Positions 8,164 through 17,572 are shown, numbered from the stretch's first letter. The stretch is DNA of 64,000 nt from Sciscionella sediminilitoris (GCF_000737195.2 NZ_JALM01000074.1:1-64000), one strand, 5' to 3'. Notes: a model not told the origin generated them from the letters alone. Program-made: numbers and translations.

Positions 8164-9996
8164 TCACCGCGGGTCGGCCCACGGCTGACCGCGCAGGGTC
8201 CGCTCGGCGAGCTCGAGTTTGCGGCGGTGCGCCTGCGCGCTGGCAAGTACGCTGTACTCGTATTCGTGGCCCGCCTCGAACCAGTCCACGACCACATCCG
8301 CACCGGTGGCCGCGAGCGCGTCGGCGTATTTCTGCGCCTGCCCGGACGGGGTACGGGTGTCGTACACCCCTTGGTTGAGCCATACCGATCCGGTGACCCG
8401 TTCGACATAGGTGATCGGGGAATACCGCCGGATCCGGTCCTCGAACTCGTCCGGTTCGCCGCCGAGCCACTGCTGCCAGACGTAGTTCTGCGCCGCGTTC
8501 TGGTCGTCGTAGGCCGCTTTCCAGTCGGCCATGGCCACTTCCGCGAGCCCGCCCGCGAACAGGTGGGGCAGCCTGCCGAGCGAGAGCAGCGTGAGGAATC
8601 CGCCATACGAGGCGCCGGTGATGAACGTGGACTCCGGCCGGGCCGCGCCCCGGCCGCGCAGCCAGGCGATCGCGGCCTTGATGTCCTCGAGTTCGCGTTC
8701 CCCGAGCGCCCCGAGGAACCCCTCGCGGATGCGCTGGCCGAAGGTCACCGATCCGCGATAGTTCAGCGCCGCGTAGGCGAACCCCGCATCCAGCCAGGAC
8801 TGCGCGTCCGGCGAGTACCCGTCCACGGTGACCAGATTCGGCCCGCCGTGCACGGAAAGGACGGTGCCGCGCGGTTCGGTGTGTTCCGGGAACGCCGCCC
8901 ACAACTGAAGTTTCGTGCGGTCCCTGCTGGTGATCAGGTGCGAGCCGAACCGCTGCCCGCGTGGCGCCTCGGCGGGTTCGAGCAGCGTCGTGTGGGTGCC
9001 GTCCGCCACCCGGATCAGGTGCAGCGGCAGATCCCAGCGGGACCGCGCGAGCACCACCGAACCGTCCGCGAGGTACCAGGATCGCACCGTGAACGGGAAG
9101 GTTCCGGCCACATCCGGTTGCATATAGCTGCCGTCCCGCGCGGTCAGCACGGTGTGCTCGCCGGATTCGATGTCGATCTCGCCGATCACGTGGATTCCCT
9201 CATCCACGTGTACCGCGAGGATCCGGCCGGTGGCCGCGCACCAGTCCAGGGGCACGACCTCCCCGCCGAATCCGGGAATCGTGCAGTCCCGGCGCTCCCC
9301 GGTGACCGGGTTCCACACCGCGGGGCGCGCGTACCCGGTCCGTTCGGTCGTCACCAGCAGCCGCGGATCGCCGCTGCGTTCGGCGAAACAGCACGCCCGC
9401 ACCGGCCCGTCCGGCAGATCGTCGAGCACCGCGATCGGTTCGGCCTTCGCCACGTCGATCACGGTGACCGCGGTGCGGCGGACCCCGGGACCGTGGTCGG
9501 TGCTGTCGATCGAGGCCAGCGTCCCATCCGCGGATATCCGGCCCCACCACGCCTCGTTCGGCGAGGAGTAGACACACTTCGGCCGTCCCCAGGGGAACGG
9601 GATGACGATCAGGTGGAAGCCGTCCTCGTCCACCGCGGTCAGCAGTACCGTGCCGCCGTCCGCGCTGACGTCGAGCCCGCGCACCACATAGGGCGGCAGC
9701 TCCGGGGTGAGATCGACGGATTCCCCGCCGGAGACCGGGAACGCGCACAGGTGACCGAGCTCGGAACCGGTTTCGTCGTCCAGCTGCAGCAGCCATGCAC
9801 CGTCAGCGGTGAGGATCGACTCCGGGGAGACCGGGAAACCGAGTTCGGCGGGCCGTTCCCCGGTCATCAGGTCCGCGACCACACCCCTTGCGTGCTGCTC
9901 CCCCTGGTACACCAGCAGTGTCCGGCCCGCGCTGCCCCTGTTCGCGCGCGCGGTCAGCAGATGCGGGTTCGCGAACCGGTTCGGCTGATCTGCCAT
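8164..9996 (-). CDS. S9 family serine peptidase (acylaminoacyl-/prolyl oligopeptidase-like)
   Basis: The ATG at 9996 follows AGGAGG by six bases and gives 610 residues; longer frames have no ribosome site. The first ~370 residues form a beta-propeller with repeated strands (for example SADGTLASIDS and ADGSVVLARSRW). The C-terminal alpha/beta-hydrolase domain has the nucleophile G-A-S-Y-G-G-F near residue 450, an Asp in NQGVYDTRTPSG and the His in AGHEYEYS. No signal peptide is seen, so it should degrade short peptides in the cytoplasm. It lies 10 bases after the second ABC ATPase gene, which fits cleavage of peptides brought in by that importer. Confidence 0.92.
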   Translation of the reverse strand: MADQPNRFANPHLLTARANRGSAGRTLLVYQGEQHARGVVADLMTGERPAELGFPVSPESILTADGAWLLQLDDETGSELGHLCAFPVSGGESVDLTPELPPYVVRGLDVSADGGTVLLTAVDEDGFHLIVIPFPWGRPKCVYSSPNEAWWGRISADGTLASIDSTDHGPGVRRTAVTVIDVAKAEPIAVLDDLPDGPVRACCFAERSGDPRLLVTTERTGYARPAVWNPVTGERRDCTIPGFGGEVVPLDWCAATGRILAVHVDEGIHVIGEIDIESGEHTVLTARDGSYMQPDVAGTFPFTVRSWYLADGSVVLARSRWDLPLHLIRVADGTHTTLLEPAEAPRGQRFGSHLITSRDRTKLQLWAAFPEHTEPRGTVLSVHGGPNLVTVDGYSPDAQSWLDAGFAYAALNYRGSVTFGQRIREGFLGALGERELEDIKAAIAWLRGRGAARPESTFITGASYGGFLTLLSLGRLPHLFAGGLAEVAMADWKAAYDDQNAAQNYVWQQWLGGEPDEFEDRIRRYSPITYVERVTGSVWLNQGVYDTRTPSGQAQKYADALAATGADVVVDWFEAGHEYEYSVLASAQAHRRKLELAERTLRGQPWADPR

Positions 9997-10006
9997 CGTG
10001 GTCCTC

Positions 10007-10984
10007 CTAGCTGGAAATCGTTCGCGGATGGTGGCAGGCGACCCGATGGCCGCTGTCGTGTTCGACGAGTTCGGGCACCGTGCTGGCGCAAATCTCGGTG
10101 GCCAGCCAGCACCGGGTGCGGAACCGGCAGCCCGAAGGCGGATCGGTGGCCTGCGGGACATCACCGGTGAGCACGATGCGTTCCCGGCGGCGTTCGGCGC
10201 GCGGATCGGGCACCGGCACCGCCGAGAGCAGGGCCTGGGTGTAGGGATGCAGCGCGCCGTCGTACACCGCGTCCACCGGCCCGCGTTCCACGATCCGCCC
10301 GAGATACATCACCGCGACCTCGGTGCTGGTGTGCCGCACGACGGAGAGATCGTGCGCGATCAGCAGGTAGCCGAGGTCGCATTCCTCCTGCAGATCCTCG
10401 AGCAGGTTCAGCACCCCGGACTGGACGCTGATGTCCAGCGCGGACAACGGTTCGTCCAGCACGAGCACGCTCGGTTCCACGGCGAGCGCCCTGGCCAGTC
10501 CGATCCGCTGACGCTGGCCACCGGAGAACTCGTGCGGATACCGGTGCGCGTGGCCGGGATCGAGCCCCACTCGATCGAGCAGTTCGCGGACGTACTCGTC
10601 CCTGCGGCGCCGGTGCATGCCGTGGATCTCGAGCGGTTCGCGCAGAATGCCGCCGATCGTCATGGTGGGATCCAGGGTGGTGAACGGATCCTGGAAGACC
10701 ATCTGCAGCTGTCGCCGTGCCGCCCGCAGCGCGCGGCCCTTCATCGCGAACAGGTCCGTGCCACCGAGTTCGACGGTCCCGGAGCTCGGTTCGGTCAGCC
10801 GCACGGCACAGCGGGCCAGGGTGCTCTTTCCGCAGCCGGACTCCCCGACGAGACCGAGCGTCTGCCCGCGCCGCACCGTCAGATCGATGCCGGACACCGC
10901 GTGCACGGTCTGTTTGGGGCCCGCCTTGCCGCGCAACGGGAATTCCTTCACCAGGTCGCGGATCTCCAGTACCGGCGCGGTCAT
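10007..10984 (-). CDS. Peptide ABC importer, ATP-binding subunit (OppF/DppF type)
   Basis: The start at 10984 (ATGA overlap with the gene before it) gives 325 residues. Walker A GESGCGKST, Q-loop FQDPFTTLDP, signature FSGGQRQR, Walker B VLVLDEP and the H-loop AHDL are all intact. The C-terminus has the oligopeptide/dipeptide extension with four spaced cysteines (GCRFRTRCWLATEIC and HRVACHH), a motif reported to hold an iron-sulfur cluster in some Dpp ATPases. It pairs with the other ATPase to energise peptide uptake at the inner face of the membrane. Confidence 0.93.
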   Translation of the reverse strand: MTAPVLEIRDLVKEFPLRGKAGPKQTVHAVSGIDLTVRRGQTLGLVGESGCGKSTLARCAVRLTEPSSGTVELGGTDLFAMKGRALRAARRQLQMVFQDPFTTLDPTMTIGGILREPLEIHGMHRRRRDEYVRELLDRVGLDPGHAHRYPHEFSGGQRQRIGLARALAVEPSVLVLDEPLSALDISVQSGVLNLLEDLQEECDLGYLLIAHDLSVVRHTSTEVAVMYLGRIVERGPVDAVYDGALHPYTQALLSAVPVPDPRAERRRERIVLTGDVPQATDPPSGCRFRTRCWLATEICASTVPELVEHDSGHRVACHHPRTISS

Positions 10985-11976
10985 CCGATCTCCTCGATCC
11001 GCAGGCAGGCGGCGACATGCCCGTCCCCGACCGCGCTCGGCTGCGGTCGCTCGCGGTCGCACAGGCCGGCTTGTGCGTGCGGGCAACGGGGATGGAACAC
11101 ACAGCCCTCCGGGCGGGAGTGCGGATTCGGCAGCTGCCCTGGTATCCGGTAGAGCCTGCTGGTCCGGTCGGTCCTGCGGTCCACCCGGGGCAGTGAGGCG
11201 AGCAGGCCCCTGGTGTACGGGTGCGCGGTCCGGTAGAAGATCGGTTCGACCGGGCCGTCCTCCACCTTGCTGCCCGCGTACATCACCACCACGCGGTCGG
11301 CGAGACCGGCGAGCACCCCGAGGTCGTGGGTGATCAACAGGATCGAGGTGCTGGTGCGGTCCCGGATCCGCTCGAGCACTTCGAGTATCTGTGCCTGCAC
11401 GGTCACATCGAGCGCGGTGGTCGGTTCGTCGGCGATCAGCAGCCGCGGTTCGTTGGCGATGCCCATGGCGATCAGCACCCGTTGCCGCATACCGCCGGAG
11501 AACTCGTGCGGATACAGCCCGGCGCGCTGTTCGGGCGCGGAGATGCCGACCAGATCGAGCAGTTCCACCACCCGCTCGTGCAGTTGTTTTTTGGGGAGGC
11601 TCCGGTCGTGCACCCGGATCGCCTCGGCCAGCTGATCGCCGACCTTCAGGACCGGGTTCAGCGCACTGAGCGCGTCCTGGAACACCACCGCGATCTCGTT
11701 GCCGCGCAGTTCGCGCAGTTGAGATTCGGTGCGGCCAAGCAGTTCGGTCCCCTGGAACCGGACCGAGCCGGTGACCCGCGCGGTGTTCGGCAGCAGCCCG
11801 AGTATCGCCGCGGAGACCACGCTCTTGCCCGAGCCGGATTCGCCGACGAGGCCGACCACCTGTCCGCTGTCCACGCGCAGCGAGACGTTCTCGACCGCCC
11901 GCGCGGTGCCCTCCTCGGTGTCGAAGGCGATGCTGAGGTCTTCGACCACCAGCAGCGGCGGATCCTGTGCGGTCAC
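10981..11976 (-). CDS. Peptide ABC importer, ATP-binding subunit (OppD/DppD type)
   Basis: This 331-residue ATPase has Walker A GESGSGKSV, Q-loop FQDALSALNPV, signature FSGGMRQR, Walker B LLIADEP and switch His in ITHDLGV. The C-terminal extension RPEGCVFHPRCPHAQAGLC with a later HVAAC again gives four cysteines. It overlaps the neighbouring ATPase and the permease genes by four bases each (ATGA), so the five importer genes are tightly coupled. Order and pairing match Dpp/Opp systems; the peptide length specificity cannot be inferred. Confidence 0.93.
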   Translation of the reverse strand: MTAQDPPLLVVEDLSIAFDTEEGTARAVENVSLRVDSGQVVGLVGESGSGKSVVSAAILGLLPNTARVTGSVRFQGTELLGRTESQLRELRGNEIAVVFQDALSALNPVLKVGDQLAEAIRVHDRSLPKKQLHERVVELLDLVGISAPEQRAGLYPHEFSGGMRQRVLIAMGIANEPRLLIADEPTTALDVTVQAQILEVLERIRDRTSTSILLITHDLGVLAGLADRVVVMYAGSKVEDGPVEPIFYRTAHPYTRGLLASLPRVDRRTDRTSRLYRIPGQLPNPHSRPEGCVFHPRCPHAQAGLCDRERPQPSAVGDGHVAACLRIEEIG

Positions 11977-12854
11977 TGTTTCCTCCTCGGATCGAAGGCA
12001 TCGCGCAATCCGTCGCCGACGAAACTGACCGCGAGCACGGTGATCAGGATGGCGAGTCCGGGGAAATAGAGCAGATATCCCTGCGGGGTCCCGACGTATC
12101 CGGAAGCCTGACTGAGCATGTTGCCCCAGCTCGACTGCGGCGGGCGAACGCCGAAGCCGAGAAAACTGAGCGTCGATTCGAGGATGATCGAGGTGGCGAC
12201 GTTCACCGAGACGCTGACCGCGGCGACCCCGGCGAGATTGGGCAGCAGATGCCGCAGCACGATCCGCAGATGCGAGGCACCGAGCACCAGGGCGGCGTCC
12301 ACATAGGCGCGTTCCCGCAGCGCCAGCACCTCCCCACGGACCACCCGCGCGATCACCGTCCAGCCGATTCCCGCGAGCACCAGCACGATGATCAGATACG
12401 AGCGCCCGAGCCCCTGCAGCGCCACGGCGAGCACCGCCAGCGGGGGAACCACGAGGAACAGGTCGGTGATCCGCATGACCACCTCGCCGATCCAGCGGCC
12501 CGCGTATCCGGCGATGACCCCGAGCACGGTACCGACCACCGTGGACAGTACCGCCACGGAGAGGCCGATGGTCAGCGAAAGCCTGCCCGCGTACAGGATC
12601 TCGGTCAGATAGTCCCGGCCGAGCTGATCGGTGCCGAGCAGGTGCCGCCAGGACGGTGGCTTCGCCCCGAGCAGCAGGTGCTGATCGTTCTGCTCGAACG
12701 GTGCCACGATGTTCGCGAAATAGCAGCAGAACGCGAGCACCAGGACGATGGCCAGACCGGCCATGGCGAACCGGTGCCGCCGGAACCGGCGCAGGAACCC
12801 GCGGCCGGACGGCTTGTTCCCCGTTTCCGGGGCGGCGGTACCCGTCGGATTCAT
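11973..12854 (-). CDS. Peptide ABC importer, permease subunit (DppC type)
   Basis: The ATG at 12854 gives 293 residues and overlaps the DppB-type stop. An N-terminal cytoplasmic segment rich in Arg (RGFLRRFRRHRF) precedes the first membrane helix, then HLLGTDQLGRDYLTEILYAGR, the typical periplasmic/cytoplasmic signature of DppC proteins. Five more helices follow. The EAA-like coupling loop ERAYVDAALVLGASHLRIVLRHLLPN contacts the ATPases. It ends FDPRRKQ, as usual for the family. Confidence 0.92.
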   Translation of the reverse strand: MNPTGTAAPETGNKPSGRGFLRRFRRHRFAMAGLAIVLVLAFCCYFANIVAPFEQNDQHLLLGAKPPSWRHLLGTDQLGRDYLTEILYAGRLSLTIGLSVAVLSTVVGTVLGVIAGYAGRWIGEVVMRITDLFLVVPPLAVLAVALQGLGRSYLIIVLVLAGIGWTVIARVVRGEVLALRERAYVDAALVLGASHLRIVLRHLLPNLAGVAAVSVSVNVATSIILESTLSFLGFGVRPPQSSWGNMLSQASGYVGTPQGYLLYFPGLAILITVLAVSFVGDGLRDAFDPRRKQ

Positions 12855-13819
12855 CGCAGCCTCACTCTCGGGTCGAGCCACGCGTAACTGAAGTCGGCGA
12901 GCAGGTTGAACAGGATCACCGCGAGCGCGACGACGACCATCCAGGGGACGAGCACGAAGGCGTCGCCGGCCTGGATCGAGCTGAAGAACAGCCGCCCCAT
13001 GCCGTCCACGGCGAACACCTGCTCGGTGACCACGAGACCGCCGAACAGCAGACCGGCATCGAGTGCGACCACGGTGATGAACGGGCCGAGGCTGTTGCGT
13101 ACCGCGTGGCGCAGGATCACCTGGCGGCGCGGTACTCCCTTGGCACGCGCGGTCCGGACGTAGTCGCTGCGCAGGGTACCCAGCATGGAGCTGCGCAGGT
13201 ATCTGCTCCAGTTGCCGATCAGCTGCGCGGTGAAGGTGAGCACCGGAAGCACCAGGTGGCGGAAGTAGTCGAGACCGATCCCGGAGGAGTCCGGGGAATG
13301 CAGGCCCACGAAGAAGAAGGGCGGCTCCTGCCAACCGAAGAGTTGTTGCGGGGCAAGCGATACGACCGCGATCAGAACCAGGCCGAACCAGAACGGGGGC
13401 ATGGCGAGGCCGAGATACGAGAGCCCGGTCAATGCCACATCGCCGATCGAATACTGCCGGATGGCGGAGTACACACCGACGGCCCCGGCGACCAGGACCG
13501 CGAGCAGCAGGCCCCAGAGCAGCAGCTGTGCCGTGGTGCCGAGCGCCCGGCCGATCACCGAGAACACCGGCTCGTTCGTGGCCGAGCTGACTCCCCAGTC
13601 CCCGGTGAGGAACCGGCCGAGCCAGGTGAAGTACTGCGCCACGATCGACTGATCGAGCCCGAGCCGTTTCGTCTCCCTGGCGATCGCGCCCGGGTCGTGA
13701 CTCAACCGGACCTTGGCGAGCGGATCGAAGGTCTCGCGCACCGCCCAGAACAGAATGAACGAGGCGATGAGCACGACGATGAGCGAATAGGCGAACCGTT
13801 TCGCCGCGAATTTCAGCAT
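12851..13819 (-). CDS. Peptide ABC importer, permease subunit (DppB type)
   Basis: This 322-residue permease starts MLKFAAKRFAYSLIVVLIASFILFW, the standard first helix. It has six predicted membrane segments and the coupling loop DYVRTARAKGVPRRQVILRHAVRNSL, matching the EAA motif of DppB. The gene starts seven bases after the binding-protein stop and overlaps the DppC-type gene. Together with that subunit it forms the transmembrane channel. Confidence 0.93.
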   Translation of the reverse strand: MLKFAAKRFAYSLIVVLIASFILFWAVRETFDPLAKVRLSHDPGAIARETKRLGLDQSIVAQYFTWLGRFLTGDWGVSSATNEPVFSVIGRALGTTAQLLLWGLLLAVLVAGAVGVYSAIRQYSIGDVALTGLSYLGLAMPPFWFGLVLIAVVSLAPQQLFGWQEPPFFFVGLHSPDSSGIGLDYFRHLVLPVLTFTAQLIGNWSRYLRSSMLGTLRSDYVRTARAKGVPRRQVILRHAVRNSLGPFITVVALDAGLLFGGLVVTEQVFAVDGMGRLFFSSIQAGDAFVLVPWMVVVALAVILFNLLADFSYAWLDPRVRLR

Positions 13820-13826
13820 GTGTGCC

Positions 13827-15515
13827 TCAGCCCTCGGTCAGTCCCCACTCGTTGAGGTTCCAGAACGGCCCCTCGACCGGATTGATGCTGACCGGACCAC
13901 CGATCTTTCTGTTGGTGAGCAGGATGCTCGGCACATCGTCGAGCGGAAGGGAGACCGCGCCGTCGGCGAGTGCCGCATCCGCCTGCTTGCTGTATTCCTT
14001 GCGCCGCACCGGATCGAGCGTGCTGTCGACCTTGCCGAGCAGTTCGTCCACCCGGGCGTCCCGCACCCGCATGAAGTTCAGCCCGGCCTCGCCGTTGGCC
14101 TTGCTGGGGATCCGGTCGCTCTGGAAGGTGTCGGTGGGATTGGTGGCGATCAGCGTCCACAGTCCCGCCTGGAACGCGCCCTTGGGCGCGGTGTTGCTGA
14201 ACAGTTCGCTGGGCGTCTTGTTGTCGATCGTCATCTCGAAACCCGCCTGCCTGACCTGACTCTGGATGATCTGCTGTTCGAGCAGGCGCCGGGTGTCACC
14301 GGAAAGCGAGACGAGGGTGAATCGGGCCTCGCGGCCGTGTTTGGCCCAGATTCCGCGATCGTTCTTGACCCATCCGTCGGCGTGCATGAGCCGGTCCACC
14401 TCGGCGAGATCCCGCCGGTACCGGTCGAAGGAGTCGCCACCGAACTCGGCATTGTTGCCCGGCCAGAACGTCTGCACCGGTTTCCGCACCCCGAGCTTTC
14501 CGTACAGCCGGGTGACGAGCGCCCGACGATCGACCGCGTGGCCGAACGCCTTGCGCACCGCGAGGCTGTCGAACGGGAATGCCGCGTTGTTGAGCCAGAG
14601 CGCTTCGACGTTCGTGGTCCTGGCCTCGAGCGCCAGCCGGGCGTTCGGCATCCCCTCCTCGACCTCGTTGATCGCCTCCAGCTGCGGTGACGGGTAGATG
14701 GCGTCGAGCTGGCCGCTGCGGAAGGCGAGGAACTGCGAGGAGGTGTTCGCGGTGAATTCGAAGGTGACCTTGTCGAGTTTCGGGCGCTTGCCCCAGTACC
14801 GGTCGTTCGGCACCAAGGTCACCGAGGAACCCCGTTTCCACGCGGCGATCTTCCACGGCCCGCCGCTCCAGCTGTAGCCGTCCCGCATCGCCTTGTCCCG
14901 GTCCCGCCCGGCGAGCAGATGTTCCGGCAGCACGTTCCCGAATCCGCTGAAGAGCGCTTTCCAGTCCACATAGGGCCGTTTCAGCGTGACGACCGCGGTC
15001 TCGGCGTCCGGTGTGGACACCGACTCGATCAGCGAGTACCCGGTCTTGTCCAGGATGTCCTCGCCGTCCCGGACCTGCAGCGCGGTGTACTTGAGATCCG
15101 CCGAACCGATCGGAACCCCGTCCGACCACACGGCTTTCGGGTTGAAGCGGTAGACGATCCGCTGTTTCCCGCCGACCACCGTCGTGCTCGGTTCGGCCGC
15201 CATCAGATCCGTGGCAACCGGGCGCCAGCCCCCGTTCACCGGCCGGTACTGGAACACCGCGGGCATCGTCTGCACCTGCATGACATAGGTGCCGAAAATG
15301 GATCCCGAGCAGCTGCCGATCCAGTCGGCGCAACCGGGTTCCTGCTCGGAACCGATGACCAGGCTGCCACCGGTTCGCACCTGCTTCGGCGGTGGTTCCC
15401 GGTAGCCCGCGGTCGCGCCGCCCGCGCATCCGGCGAGGCCGAACAGCAGTCCCGCGACGGAAAGGCACGCCAGCCTGCGGACCACCGAACGGGGACTCCC
15501 GGTGCTGATACTCAT
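13827..15515 (-). CDS. Peptide-binding lipoprotein of ABC importer (SBP family 5)
   Basis: The ATG at 15515 gives 562 residues beginning with a lipoprotein signal: RRLACLSVAGLLFGLAGC, with the L-A-G-C lipobox anchoring Cys near residue 30. The body resembles DppA/OppA proteins: FNPKAVWSDGVPI, SLIESVSTPDAETAVVTLKRPY and the hinge region WLNNAAFPFDSLAVRKAFGHAV. It captures peptides outside the membrane and hands them to the permeases encoded next. It is the first gene of the eight-gene operon; its upstream region holds candidate operators (see 15594-15621). A longer frame to 15590 exists but has neither ribosome site nor signal. Confidence 0.9.
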   Translation of the reverse strand: MSISTGSPRSVVRRLACLSVAGLLFGLAGCAGGATAGYREPPPKQVRTGGSLVIGSEQEPGCADWIGSCSGSIFGTYVMQVQTMPAVFQYRPVNGGWRPVATDLMAAEPSTTVVGGKQRIVYRFNPKAVWSDGVPIGSADLKYTALQVRDGEDILDKTGYSLIESVSTPDAETAVVTLKRPYVDWKALFSGFGNVLPEHLLAGRDRDKAMRDGYSWSGGPWKIAAWKRGSSVTLVPNDRYWGKRPKLDKVTFEFTANTSSQFLAFRSGQLDAIYPSPQLEAINEVEEGMPNARLALEARTTNVEALWLNNAAFPFDSLAVRKAFGHAVDRRALVTRLYGKLGVRKPVQTFWPGNNAEFGGDSFDRYRRDLAEVDRLMHADGWVKNDRGIWAKHGREARFTLVSLSGDTRRLLEQQIIQSQVRQAGFEMTIDNKTPSELFSNTAPKGAFQAGLWTLIATNPTDTFQSDRIPSKANGEAGLNFMRVRDARVDELLGKVDSTLDPVRRKEYSKQADAALADGAVSLPLDDVPSILLTNRKIGGPVSINPVEGPFWNLNEWGLTEG

Positions 15516-15593
15516 CGTTGAGGGCCTCTCGGGTCGGCTCGCCTGAGCTGTCGATCGGCTCAGTGTGGCCATTCGCGAGCAAAACAGCAACCC

Positions 15594-15621
15594 TGGTAGA
15601 CAACTTTATAGTCATGACTAC
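15594..15621. promoter_or_regulatory. Candidate TetR operator upstream of the peptide-import operon
   Basis: TGGTAGACA is followed after five bases by ATAGTCA, and TAGTCATGACTA (15609-15620) is a perfect 12-bp palindrome. The first two elements recur with the same five-base spacing, on the other strand, at 17610-17630 before the TetR gene. The site lies about 80 bases upstream of the binding-protein start. Regulator assignment is inference. Confidence 0.5.
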
Positions 15622-15681
15622 TGACAACGGTGATCAGCGCTACGAACAGTGCTGATGCTTGCCCGAAGCGCCTTCCGGATG

Positions 15682-15706
15682 CCATAGTCAACGACATTGA
15701 CTATGG
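15682..15706. promoter_or_regulatory. Inverted-repeat operator before the M20 peptidase gene
   Basis: Perfect 10-bp arms CCATAGTCAA and TTGACTATGG are separated by five bases. The half-site ATAGTCA is shared with the sites at 15594-15621 and 17610-17630. A possible promoter TTGCCC (15659) - 18 bp - CATAGT (15683) would have its -10 box inside the left arm, so a bound repressor would block transcription of the peptidase gene. Confidence 0.55.
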
Positions 15707-15730
15707 TTCTGATCAGGGCGGAGGACGGTT

Positions 15731-16873
15731 GTGGCGAGCAGCGCGGAGCATTCCTGGAGGGAGCGGATCAGGCCCGCGGACCTCGATCCGGAGCGGATGG
15801 TGCGCAGGATCGGCGAGCTGGTCGGGATCGAGACACCGACCGGGCACACAGAGGGCGTGCGCGCCTGCTTCAGCCTGCTGCGGCAATGGCTGACACCGGT
15901 TCTCGGCTCGGCGGGCACCGTGTTCGAGCAGGACGGGGTCCCGCATCTGTTGTGGCAGGCCGATGATCCGAAGGTGCTGCTGCTCTGTCACGTGGACACC
16001 GTGTGGCCGCTGGGCACCCTGGAACGGCTGCCCTTCACCGTCCACAATGGACGAGGCACCGGTCCGGGGATCTTCGACATGAAGACCGGGCTGGTGCTGG
16101 GAGTCGAGGCGCTGGAGATCACCGAGCACACCGGGCACGTCGGTTTCCTGGTCACCAGCGACGAGGAGCAGGGATCGGTGACCTCGCGCGCGCTCATCGA
16201 GCGGGTGGCCGCCGACTACGATGCGGTGCTGCTGCTGGAGCCGAGCCAGCACGGCGCGGTCAAGACCGCACGCAAGGGCGCGGGGATCTACCGGGTGCAC
16301 CTCACCGGCCGGGCCGCGCACGCCGGGCTCGAGCCGGAGGCTGGGATCAACGCGCTCAGTGAACTCGCGCGGCTGGTTCCGCGTATCGAAGGGCTCGCGG
16401 ACACCGGACACCGGACGACGGTCACCCCGACCGTGGCCCACGCGGGCACCGCCGTCAACGCCGTCGCCGCGCAGGCGACACTCGACGTGGACGTGCGTGG
16501 CTGGACGGCGAGCGAACTGGACCGGGTGGACGCCGAAATACGGGGACTGGCACCGGAAAACGCCGAGATCGCGCTCGAGGTGCGCGGCGGGGTCAACCGC
16601 TATCCCCTGGAACCGGGGCACACCGGGAAACTGCTCGAACTGGCCCGCTCCGTGGCGGCCGAACTCGGCCTCGATCCGGTCGAGGAGGCGCACGTGGGCG
16701 GCGCCTCGGACGGCAATTTCACCAGCGCGCTCGGCATCCCGACGCTCGACGGGCTCGGCGCGCTCGGCGACGGTGCGCACGCCGAGCACGAATGGATCGA
16801 TGTACCCGCGCTGCCCGGACGCGCCCGGCTCATCGCCGGAATGCTGGCGGCGCTGCGCGAATCAGTCGGCTGA
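15731..16873 (+). CDS. M20 family metallopeptidase (carboxypeptidase G2/glutamate carboxypeptidase-like)
   Basis: The GTG at 15731 follows GGAGGA and gives 380 residues. Dinuclear zinc ligands are evident: LCHVDTVWP (His/Asp), GIFDMKTG (bridging Asp), TSDEEQGS (catalytic Glu-Glu), LLEPS and DGLGALGDGAHAEHEW (His). The dimerisation domain lies between (RAAHAGLEPEAGINAL). This is closest to the carboxypeptidase G2 branch, which removes C-terminal Glu or related residues from peptides and folates. No signal peptide. It is divergent from the peptide-import operon and convergent with its likely regulator, overlapping it by 12 bases. Confidence 0.9.
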   Translation: MASSAEHSWRERIRPADLDPERMVRRIGELVGIETPTGHTEGVRACFSLLRQWLTPVLGSAGTVFEQDGVPHLLWQADDPKVLLLCHVDTVWPLGTLERLPFTVHNGRGTGPGIFDMKTGLVLGVEALEITEHTGHVGFLVTSDEEQGSVTSRALIERVAADYDAVLLLEPSQHGAVKTARKGAGIYRVHLTGRAAHAGLEPEAGINALSELARLVPRIEGLADTGHRTTVTPTVAHAGTAVNAVAAQATLDVDVRGWTASELDRVDAEIRGLAPENAEIALEVRGGVNRYPLEPGHTGKLLELARSVAAELGLDPVEEAHVGGASDGNFTSALGIPTLDGLGALGDGAHAEHEWIDVPALPGRARLIAGMLAALRESVG

Positions 16874-17572
16874 CTGCCCGGTCGCCGCGCGAGCGTGCGC
16901 GGCGATCCCTTCCAGCATCAGTTCCAGCGCGGTCTCGAAGCCCATCGGATCCCCCAGATTCAGCAGTTTGTCCGCGACCCGGGTGATGTTCGGATATTCC
17001 CCCGGATCGAGTTGCCGGTACTCCAGCTGCCAGGCCACTTCGTCCCGCTGGCGCAACGATTCGTCCATCGCCCGGTAAGCGGCCTCCGCGCTCGCGATCG
17101 AGCGCAGAAAGTTCCCCATCGCCCGCATCAGCACCACCGCTTCCTCGTCCGGGATCCCGCCGCGGCGCAACGCGTCCAGGGTGAACTCCACGTTGTGGAA
17201 CTCCGTGGGACGCCGGGTCGTGCGCATCGCCATCTCCAGTGCGAACGCGGGATAACGCAGATAATGCGCCCGGATCAGCTGACCTGTCCGGCGAATATCG
17301 TCCAGCCAGTCATCGCTGGCCACCAGATCGTGGAAATACGACCGGGCGCGCAGCGAATCGACCAGTTCGAGCAGCAGCTCGTCCTTGTCCCGGAAATGCC
17401 GGTAGATCGAGGTCGGGTGGGCCCGCAGCTTGTCCCCGATCGCCTGGAAGGTCAGCGCCGAGAACCCTCCCTCCGCGGCCAGTTCCTCGGCCACGGCCAG
17501 GATCTTCTCCCGGCTCAGGCTGTCCCGCGGACGTCGGGGGCGCGAACCAGACCGCCCTTTCGCCGGTGCCAT
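16862..17572 (-). CDS. TetR family transcriptional regulator
   Basis: The ATG at 17572 is preceded by AGAGGTGGGG and gives 236 residues. The N-terminal helix-turn-helix is SLSREKILAVAEELAAEGGFSALTFQAIGDKLRAHPTSIYRHFRDKDELL in two overlapping parts (helix 3 around HPTSIYRHF). The C-terminal ligand domain has no recognisable specificity. The basic start PAKGRSGSRPRRPRD may add DNA contacts. Its own promoter carries the same motif as the peptide-import promoter, so it probably controls itself, the importer operon and the M20 peptidase; the ligand could be a peptide or amino acid. That role is inference from shared sites. Confidence 0.88.
   Translation of the reverse strand: MAPAKGRSGSRPRRPRDSLSREKILAVAEELAAEGGFSALTFQAIGDKLRAHPTSIYRHFRDKDELLLELVDSLRARSYFHDLVASDDWLDDIRRTGQLIRAHYLRYPAFALEMAMRTTRRPTEFHNVEFTLDALRRGGIPDEEAVVLMRAMGNFLRSIASAEAAYRAMDESLRQRDEVAWQLEYRQLDPGEYPNITRVADKLLNLGDPMGFETALELMLEGIAAHARAATGQSAD

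Noticed and set aside
8044-10170. A 708-codon plus-strand frame across the S9 peptidase
   Set aside because: It is antisense to a peptidase with complete catalytic motifs and has no recognisable domain.
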